DNA from: Xanthobacteraceae bacterium | Lineage (GTDB): Bacteria > Pseudomonadota > Alphaproteobacteria > Rhizobiales > Xanthobacteraceae | Reading direction: 5' to 3' | DNA length: 24,343 bases | NCBI GenBank assembly: GCA_030037185.1 | Contig: JASHRR010001135.1 | Location: forward strand, 1-24,343 | Shown here: positions 16,225 to 21,786 of the stretch, piece by piece | Position numbering within the stretch: the first letter of the stretch is position 1 | How the letters are laid out: the number at the start of each line of letters is the position of its first letter | The notes under the pieces: model-generated | Database searches by the model: none | Told to the model about the DNA's origin: nothing | The model's input: the letters and a program-made list of their open reading frames with translations, nothing else | Position numbers and translations under genes: made by a program

Positions 16225-16335
16225 GGTCGGCCTTTCGTAGATGCGCGAGTTACCCGCATCGCCGCGCGGAACGCCAGTCGAACGGATTGCGCAAACATGA
16301 GTTCCTTTATGATCGCGGGCAGCTAGATCGCGGCT

Positions 16336-16938
16336 TCATGAAACCCGCGTTTTTGCCGCAACTATTTTGGTCACTCCTGCGAGACCGTCGAAATGCCGAA
16401 TGAGTTGATTAGCCAGTTTCTTGTATCGTAGGGCTTCGATTTCGGTCGGACTGCTCAAGTTATGAGCAGCGGCAGTGCCGATGTTTTGCAGATCATCAAG
16501 CAGCGCGGAGGTGTTCGCGTCAATCAATCTCTGCGAACGTAGCAACCGTATCAGCAAGGCATAACGCCGGCTGTAATGCGCAAAGCCGTTCGTCGACGCA
16601 TAAGACCTCACCGCTTCTTCAAGCTGCGTTGCGACTTCGAGGATGGCTTCTCGGGGTGAAACATGGGCTATCTGCGCAAACCGGCTCTCTTCCTCCGGGG
16701 TTGGCTGTATATCAAGGTCAAAGGGGGCAGCAGGAAGCTTTTTTGCTTCGGCTTCGGCTTTGTCCCACCTGAACGATGCTTCCCAGTCGCGGTGTCTTAC
16801 CCGGAACAAGAGAAGGAGCATTCCGAGTTTTTCTTTGAAGAGCCAGACACAAATTATCAAGGCCACCGGCAACGCAAACGCCGCAATCATCGAGGTGACT
16901 GCTTTGATAATTTCAGCCGTGAAAGTGTAACGGTCCAA
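16336..16938 (-). CDS. Membrane-anchored hypothetical protein with DUF4145-like C-terminal domain
   Basis: A 200-residue protein that I cannot name. One strong membrane helix (about residues 12-33, SMIAAFALPVALIICVWLF), possibly followed by a second short hydrophobic stretch (MLLLLF), precedes a cytosolic region. Residues about 50-70 are charged (RWDKAEAEAKKL). Residues about 93-185 form an all-helical domain with LRSQRLIDANTSALLDDLQ and the block NIGTAAAH, the pattern of DUF4145-like domains (LR-IGN-AAH). The start is a TTG backed by a strong GGGGGGA 6 bases upstream. DUF4145 domains occur alone and at the ends of restriction or other defence enzymes, but no nuclease is present here. The function is open. 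Confidence 0.75.
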   Translation of the reverse strand: MDRYTFTAEIIKAVTSMIAAFALPVALIICVWLFKEKLGMLLLLFRVRHRDWEASFRWDKAEAEAKKLPAAPFDLDIQPTPEEESRFAQIAHVSPREAILEVATQLEEAVRSYASTNGFAHYSRRYALLIRLLRSQRLIDANTSALLDDLQNIGTAAAHNLSSPTEIEALRYKKLANQLIRHFDGLAGVTKIVAAKTRVS

Positions 16939-17662
16939 GACGCTTCCCCCCGGATTGTCCTCCGATCAACGCTGCCCCATCGGCCGTCTGAGTAACGGGA
17001 GAACGATCGATCATGCCACCGGAAGATGTTTGAATTTCCTGGAGCACTCTAAAAGGTACGAAAAGGAACACAATGTTTTTTGTAGCCTGTACGGCTGAGC
17101 AAAGCGCATAGGCTGCATTTTGCGGCAGAGAAAGGGCCGGCGGCCGCGCCCCGCCGGGCTGATGGATGGGCCGGTCCGGCCATCGCGGGCCCACCTTTTG
17201 TGCCGCAATTTCGTCCCAACACAGAGTTGCACGCGGTTGAGCGCCATTCGGTTGCCCGCAAGCTCCTCGAATTCTGCGAGAGCCCAGGATCCAAAAGCCG
17301 GCTGGCGCCCGCGCGTTAGCGCCGCGCACCATCATTTTGTTATTCTAGCCCGGTCGTGGTCTTCCACCACATGCACGAACCGGCCGGCGGAGCGACCCGG
17401 GAGCCTCCGGGGCGAGCTCCGGGACGGCGCCGGCCTCGCACGTTGCGCGGACCGGCGAACTACGGAACCGGCGATTTGTTCGATGCCGAAATGCTTGCGA
17501 GGTCGTGGGCACGCTCGTGGTGCCTGCAAGCCCGGTGACATGGTCCGCCAATAGAGCGAGGCGGAAAGTTGTTCGAGTGGAAATAAGGCAAGCGAGCTAA
17601 CTTGTCGTCTCATTCCGCAACGCGAGTGCCGCCCACCTCCCTTACCAGACGTATGGTTTCCC
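16939..17662. other. Gene-free stretch between the DUF4145-like gene and gor
   Basis: About 720 bases in which no open frame has recognisable domains or convincing codon use on either strand. It is GC-rich and rich in short inverted repeats, including the hairpin pair at 17137-17183. It may contain decayed coding sequence that I cannot identify. Confidence 0.55.
17137..17183. repeat. Two adjacent GC-rich hairpins
   Basis: Hairpin 1: CCGGCGG (17137-17143) pairs with CCGCCGG (17151-17157) across a 7-base loop. Hairpin 2: GGCCGG (17169-17174) pairs with CCGGCC (17176-17181) around a single T, extended outward by GAT/ATC with a one-base bulge. A tandem pair with a short spacer is a common REP-like arrangement. 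Confidence 0.5.
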
Positions 17663-19039
17663 CTACCGTACCGTCGGTTCGCGCATGGTCACCAGTTCCT
17701 CCGCCGCGGTCGGGTGGACCGCCATGGTAGCGTCAATGTCGGCCTTGGTGGCGCCCATCTTCACTGCAACAGCGATGAGCTGGATCATCTCGCTCGCGCA
17801 CTCGCCGACGATGTGGACCCCGACCACGCGGTCCGTGGCAGTGTCGACCACGAGCTTCATCAACATCCGGCTGTGACGGCCCGACAGCGTCGACTTGAGT
17901 GACCGGAACGTCGATTTGTAGATGTCGACCCGTGCCAATCGTTCCCGTGCTTGAGTCTCAGTGAGGCCAACGGCGCCGATTTCCGGTTCCGAAAACACCG
18001 CGGTCGGGACGTTCGCGTGATCCACAATGGTGGGCCGGCCGCCAAACACCGTATCCGCAAAGGCATGCCCCTCACGAATCGCCACCGGCGTGAGATTGAT
18101 CCGGTTGGTGACGTCGCCGATAGCATAGATGCTAGGCACAGACGTGCGCGAATAGGCATCGACTGCGATACCGCCAAGCGGCGCCGTCTTGATGCCGGCC
18201 TCCTCGATGCCGAGTTTGATGATGTTGGGCTTGCGGCCCACCGCGAACATCACGCAATCGGCGCTGAGCTTGCGGCCGCCTGTGAGCGTGGCGGTATAGC
18301 GAGCGCCACGTTTATCGATGGCGGTCACGAGTTCACCGACGATCACCTCGATCCCGCGCATTTCCATTTCGTCGCGCACGTGCGAGCGGACGTCGTCATC
18401 GAAACCGCGCAGGACGTTCTCGCCGCGATAAACGAGCCTCACGCCCGATCCGAGCCCCGCGAAAATTGAGGCGAACTCGACCGCGATGTAGCCGCCGCCC
18501 TGGATTACCACCTCGGCTGGAAGCGCCGGCAGATGAAATGCGTCATTCGACGAGATCGCGTGCTCGATGCCGGGAATCGGGTGGCCGGCAAACGGCGCCG
18601 ACCCGGTCGCAATGAGAATATGACCACAGCGCACGCGCGCGCCTGAAGCAAGCAGGCGAACCGTGGTTTCGTCCTCAATCACGGCGCGGCTCCTTACGAT
18701 TTCGACGCCCGCCTTGTTCAGGTTGGAACGGTAGACGCCTTCGAGCCGCGCAATTTCCTTATCCTTATTGGCGATCAAGGTCGGCCAGTCGAACACGGCC
18801 GGCGGGACCGTCCAGCCGAAGCCCGCCGCGTCCGCGAATTCGTGGGGAAACCGCGACGCGTAGACCAGGAGCTTCTTGGGTATGCAGCCGCGGATGACGC
18901 AGGTGCCGCCGATTCGATCCTCCTCGGCGATCATGACTCTGGCGCCGTGGCCGGCGGCAATCCGCGCCGCCCGCACACCGCCGGAACCGGCCCCGATGAC
19001 GAACAGGTCGACGTCGTTTGCAGACGCCGGAATTGTCAC
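17663..19039 (-). CDS. gor: Glutathione-disulfide reductase
   Basis: Cytosolic FAD- and NADPH-dependent flavoenzyme that reduces GSSG to GSH; 458 residues, normal for the family. The FAD-binding GAGSGG lies at residues 16-21 and the redox-active disulfide in GGTCVIRGCIPKK (Cys47, Cys52). An NADPH-binding fold GGGYIAVEFA is followed by YRGENVLRGFD, whose Arg residues favour NADPH over NADH. YAIGDVTNRINLTPVA is the second FAD segment. The C-terminal catalytic HPTAAEE is present, with Ala where many relatives have Ser. The start is GTG 19039, which overlaps the DUF2059 stop as GTGA; the longer frame from 19111 is only read-through of that gene. GAAGGG upstream serves as ribosome binding site. 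Last gene of the rpiA-DUF2059-gor operon. Confidence 0.96.
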   Translation of the reverse strand: MTIPASANDVDLFVIGAGSGGVRAARIAAGHGARVMIAEEDRIGGTCVIRGCIPKKLLVYASRFPHEFADAAGFGWTVPPAVFDWPTLIANKDKEIARLEGVYRSNLNKAGVEIVRSRAVIEDETTVRLLASGARVRCGHILIATGSAPFAGHPIPGIEHAISSNDAFHLPALPAEVVIQGGGYIAVEFASIFAGLGSGVRLVYRGENVLRGFDDDVRSHVRDEMEMRGIEVIVGELVTAIDKRGARYTATLTGGRKLSADCVMFAVGRKPNIIKLGIEEAGIKTAPLGGIAVDAYSRTSVPSIYAIGDVTNRINLTPVAIREGHAFADTVFGGRPTIVDHANVPTAVFSEPEIGAVGLTETQARERLARVDIYKSTFRSLKSTLSGRHSRMLMKLVVDTATDRVVGVHIVGECASEMIQLIAVAVKMGATKADIDATMAVHPTAAEELVTMREPTVR

Positions 19040-19542
19040 AACTGGTGACCCTTCTTCTGCATCTCGCTGCGCATCCGGGTCATCACGGTGTCGGCGAACG
19101 CGTCGGCCCATTGCTGGGCGCGTTTCAGGCCATCCTCAAGGGCAATCGGCTCTTCCTTGATGAATCTCTGACCAAGCGGGCTCTTGTAGAACGTCAGCAG
19201 ACCCTTGAGATCCTGCTCAGTGAAACGTGCCGCATAGGCTTGGGCCATTTGCTCCAGGACCTCGCTGCTCCTTCCGTCGAGTTCCTTGTGCAATGCCGTC
19301 GCAACATCATTAAGTTCGCGCGTCAGATTGGGATTGGTCGGCACGAGACTGTTCTTAACGCTTTCGATCACGCCGCGGACCAGCGGATCCGTCATGCCGC
19401 TCGCGCCTTTGATGGTGATCACCTCGCGCGCCAACGCAACCGCTGCGGGAGTAGGCTGTTGCGCGCGAGCCGTGACAGGTCCAAGGCAAGCCCAGACGAG
19501 CGCCACAATCAAGGCGATGGCCGAAAGCGAACTCTTGTACAT
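19036..19542 (-). CDS. Secreted DUF2059 domain protein
   Basis: A 168-residue exported protein. The signal peptide covers about residues 1-27 (LSAIALIVALVWACLGPVTARA, then Q). The mature part is helical and contains the DUF2059 core: EVLEQMAQAYAARFTEQDLKGLLTFYKSPLGQRFIKEEP, in which F(T/S)EQ-L--L--FY-SP-G-- is the family hallmark. Function is unknown; the protein is presumably periplasmic. The ATG at 19542 follows GGGGAG at good spacing. It sits between rpiA (23-base gap) and gor (4-base overlap), so it is very likely co-transcribed and coupled with both. The tight placement suggests a link to redox or sugar-phosphate metabolism, but nothing in the protein shows a catalytic site. Confidence 0.92.
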   Translation of the reverse strand: MYKSSLSAIALIVALVWACLGPVTARAQQPTPAAVALAREVITIKGASGMTDPLVRGVIESVKNSLVPTNPNLTRELNDVATALHKELDGRSSEVLEQMAQAYAARFTEQDLKGLLTFYKSPLGQRFIKEEPIALEDGLKRAQQWADAFADTVMTRMRSEMQKKGHQL

Positions 19543-19565
19543 GTGCGTCTCCCCGTGTGAGTGCC

Positions 19566-20345
19566 CTAAATCCTCGCTTCTGGAATTCCCTTGGCCTCGA
19601 CGATGCGCACCGCTGCCGGCCCGGCGATAACGGCCGCCGCTACGAGGCCGATAAAAAGCCCGTGCTCGACCACGCCCGGAATTGCTGCGAGCCGCGCGGC
19701 CAGCGCTTCGGGGTCAGGAATGCGCCCAAGCGAGCCATCGAGGATGTGGTGCCCACCATCCGTGACGAAAGGATGGCCCTTGTGGGTGCGCCGCAGGACC
19801 GCAGGGCCCGGACATCCAGCGGCCGCGGCAGCCGCCTCGACGGCCCGGCGCGTCGCCGTAAGGCCGAACGGTACCACCTCGATCGGCAGCGGAAAGCGCC
19901 CCAGCACCGGCACCCACTTGGTATCGTCTCCAATCACGATCATGCGGGCCGATGCAGCGGCCACGATCTTTTCACGCAGCAACGCGCCACCCCCGCCTTT
20001 GATGACCGTGAGGTCGGGGGCGATCTCGTCGGCGCCGTCCACCGTGAGATCAAGTTCGGGCGTCTCATCCAGGTTCGAGAGCGGGATGCCGAAAGGCGCC
20101 GCGTAGGCGCGGGTCGCTTCGGAAGTCGGCACTGCAGTGACGGAAAGGCCCTGTCGCACGCGCTTGCCGAGCAGTTCGATGAAATGGCGCGCGGTCGAAC
20201 CGGTGCCAAGGCCGAGCCGCATCCCCGCCTGCACGAATTCGACGGCCCGCGCTGCTGCGGCACGCTTGCGGTCTTCAAGGCTGGTCAACAATGTCGCGCT
20301 CGGAGGTGTTTGGTGAGCCGTTAGCTGGCTGCGGGCGGCAAGCAT
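19566..20345 (-). CDS. rpiA: Ribose-5-phosphate isomerase A
   Basis: Interconverts ribose 5-phosphate and ribulose 5-phosphate in the non-oxidative pentose phosphate pathway (and in the Calvin cycle where present). From ATG 20345 it has 259 residues, about 25 more than typical RpiA. The family core starts at LEDRKRAAA near residue 23. Conserved blocks: GLGTGST (45-51), VPTSEAT, TVDGADE with Asp and Glu of the active site (101-107), [11 protein letters not shown] (116-126), and [13 protein letters not shown]. The start is uncertain: no good ribosome binding site precedes 20345. The TTG codons just before the core are alternatives, and the ATG at 20441 would overlap the tRNA promoter region. 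First gene of the operon with DUF2059 and gor. Confidence 0.94.
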   Translation of the reverse strand: MLAARSQLTAHQTPPSATLLTSLEDRKRAAAARAVEFVQAGMRLGLGTGSTARHFIELLGKRVRQGLSVTAVPTSEATRAYAAPFGIPLSNLDETPELDLTVDGADEIAPDLTVIKGGGGALLREKIVAAASARMIVIGDDTKWVPVLGRFPLPIEVVPFGLTATRRAVEAAAAAAGCPGPAVLRRTHKGHPFVTDGGHHILDGSLGRIPDPEALAARLAAIPGVVEHGLFIGLVAAAVIAGPAAVRIVEAKGIPEARI

Positions 20346-20445
20346 AGCCGAAAATGGCCGGTCGGTCCCTGCTGGCGGCGGGGACGGTCCCGGGTCGAGA
20401 ACACGCTTGCGCTCCGGCCATTCGTGCCTTTTCCGCGGCACTTGC

Positions 20446-20473
20446 TTGACACCACCGGCGCGCGCTTCTTAAT
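20446..20473 (+). promoter_or_regulatory. Sigma-70-type promoter of tRNA-Val
   Basis: A perfect -35 TTGACA (20446-20451) is followed after 16 bases by -10 CTTAAT (20468-20473, 4 of 6). The predicted transcription start near 20480 is about 5 bases before the first base of the tRNA. It is the best promoter match in the window. Confidence 0.75.
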
Positions 20474-20484
20474 GGCGGACGAGC

Positions 20485-20559
20485 GGGCGCGTAGCTCAGC
20501 GGGAGAGCGCTCCCTTCACACGGGAGGGGTCACAGGTTCAATCCCTGTCGCGCCCACCA
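20485..20559 (+). tRNA. tRNA-Val(CAC)
   Basis: A complete 75-base cloverleaf with encoded CCA. Acceptor GGGCGCG pairs with CGCGCCC. D-arm GCTC/GAGC has loop AGCGGGA. Anticodon stem CTCCC/GGGAG has loop TTCACAC, giving anticodon CAC, which reads the valine codon GTG. The T-arm is ACAGG/CCTGT with loop TTCAATC. It has its own near-consensus promoter and faces away from rpiA. Confidence 0.97.
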
Positions 20560-20647
20560 TAAAACCAACATGAAATCATAACGTTACAGCGCCACGCGCG
20601 ACAGTTGTTCGGGGCGCGACAGGATCTGCACTCACCATGCACTCACC
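20544..20647. repeat. Inverted and direct repeats at the 3' end of tRNA-Val (attachment-site-like)
   Basis: The 12 bases CCTGTCGCGCCC in the tRNA T-arm/acceptor (20544-20555) recur as the exact inverse GGGCGCGACAGG at 20612-20623. The core GCGCGACAG also recurs directly at 20596-20604 and 20614-20622. Then TGCACTCACC occurs twice in tandem with an 11-base period (20627-20636 and 20638-20647). Such clusters resemble core and arm sites of tyrosine integrases, for which tRNA 3' ends are common targets. No integrase gene is present, so the role is inferred. Confidence 0.45.
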
Positions 20648-21786
20648 GCAACGCTGTCTCGCGCTGGCGTCGAACACTGGTCTCGCCCCATGACCCGACG
20701 TAGATCGAAGACCATTGGTTGCATAACCTCCCGTCCCCGACCGCCAGTCGAACGGGACCCGGAGGTGACGATGACGGCGCGATCGTCGTCTCCCTGTCGA
20801 GGCTATCGCACCGGGCAGCCTCGATCGTCACGGCGCGGCCCGCCGCGCATAGGCCGCGCGCTCTCGACCATCGCCGGAACGGGAGAGCCTTCAGTGCCAA
20901 CGTCTCTTGGACGCGGTCCGCGCGATCGGCACCCGCCCCACCGCGATATCCCCCCAAAAAATCTGAAACTTCGTCGGATAATATTATTGCGTGGGAGAAG
21001 TAATCCGCATTTCCCCGCCGCGACACGTCGATTTGCTCTCGCCTCCGGGCGTCATGCATCAGCGCGTTCTCAACGAGGCGCGTCACCGGCTCGGCTACAA
21101 GTGCGAGGGATGCATCTTTAGGAACCGCGGGACTGAGCAATCGCGAACCCGGCAAGACGATCGAGGCCGATTGGATCAGGATTGCCAAGGTCGGACCGCA
21201 GGGGTGCAGGGGTATGCCCCGGGGGCGGCTCATTGATGGCCAAGCGTCAGTATATCTCCGGTTTTGCATTGGGCGGTACCGATGGGACACGGTTCTCACT
21301 AGTTGCGCCCGCGCGCTGACGGCGCTCGTGGTGAAGGATTGGCGCCATCGCGACTACTCCCGAGCAGCCTTGGCCCGGCGTGCTCCGGGCTGAGGCCACG
21401 CGCGATCATCCCCGCGTTCCCCGCAACCTCTTGGGCGTGAGGCTATTTGCTGTGTGTTTCGCGTCACGGCGGATGCCGCCTGCCTTTCTGTCTCCTGACA
21501 GGCCAAGGCTTTGGCTGCCCACTTGCCCAACTACCCAGCCGCCAGAACTCGGAACGCCCACCGCCGGCCAGAGTTGGATTCCAGTGTGGGGTGCGGCGAT
21601 GTTGCCTCACGCTTGGCTGCCCCAGCCCCTTCTGCGGGATTTGCCCCCAAAGGGCCGGGGTCCCAAATATCGGAACCCCGATAAACCTCAGACATAGCCG
21701 CGTTGCCGCAAGCGCTTATGTTCAGAGCGTCAACGGACTCGACTGTTCCTGCAAGCGCCCGTCGGCCGACTTCTGGAGCCCCCTAT
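20560..21786. other. Gene-poor DNA 3' of tRNA-Val, possible island scar
   Basis: About 1.2 kb without a supportable gene. The open frames on both strands (for example 20643-21299 on -) are Arg/Pro/Ser-rich and match no family I know. Composition is less regular than in the flanking genes, with mixed AT-rich and C-rich patches. The frame reading GEVIRISPPRHVDLLSPPG (from 20995) and another reading REPGKTIEADWIRIAKVG (about 21140-21200) look protein-like, but each is broken within tens of codons. I infer decayed, possibly horizontally acquired sequence. Confidence 0.5.
21657..21679. repeat. Near-palindrome upstream of the sensor kinase
   Basis: GGGGTCCC (21657-21664) and GGAACCCC (21672-21679) are inverted repeats with one mismatch around an AT-rich 7-base loop. 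No T-run follows. It ends 107 bases before the predicted kinase start and could be an operator or a remnant terminator. Confidence 0.35.

Noticed and set aside
15956..16307. Repeated CATGAGTTCCT near 15957 and 16296
   Set aside because: An 11-base match with no further similarity around it; chance is a sufficient explanation.
17120..17613. Overlapping short frames on both strands before gor
   Set aside because: Arg/Pro-rich products without domains; likely by-products of high GC content.
20643..21299. 218-codon - strand frame downstream of tRNA-Val
   Set aside because: No recognisable motif, no good ribosome binding site, and irregular composition; not supported as a gene.
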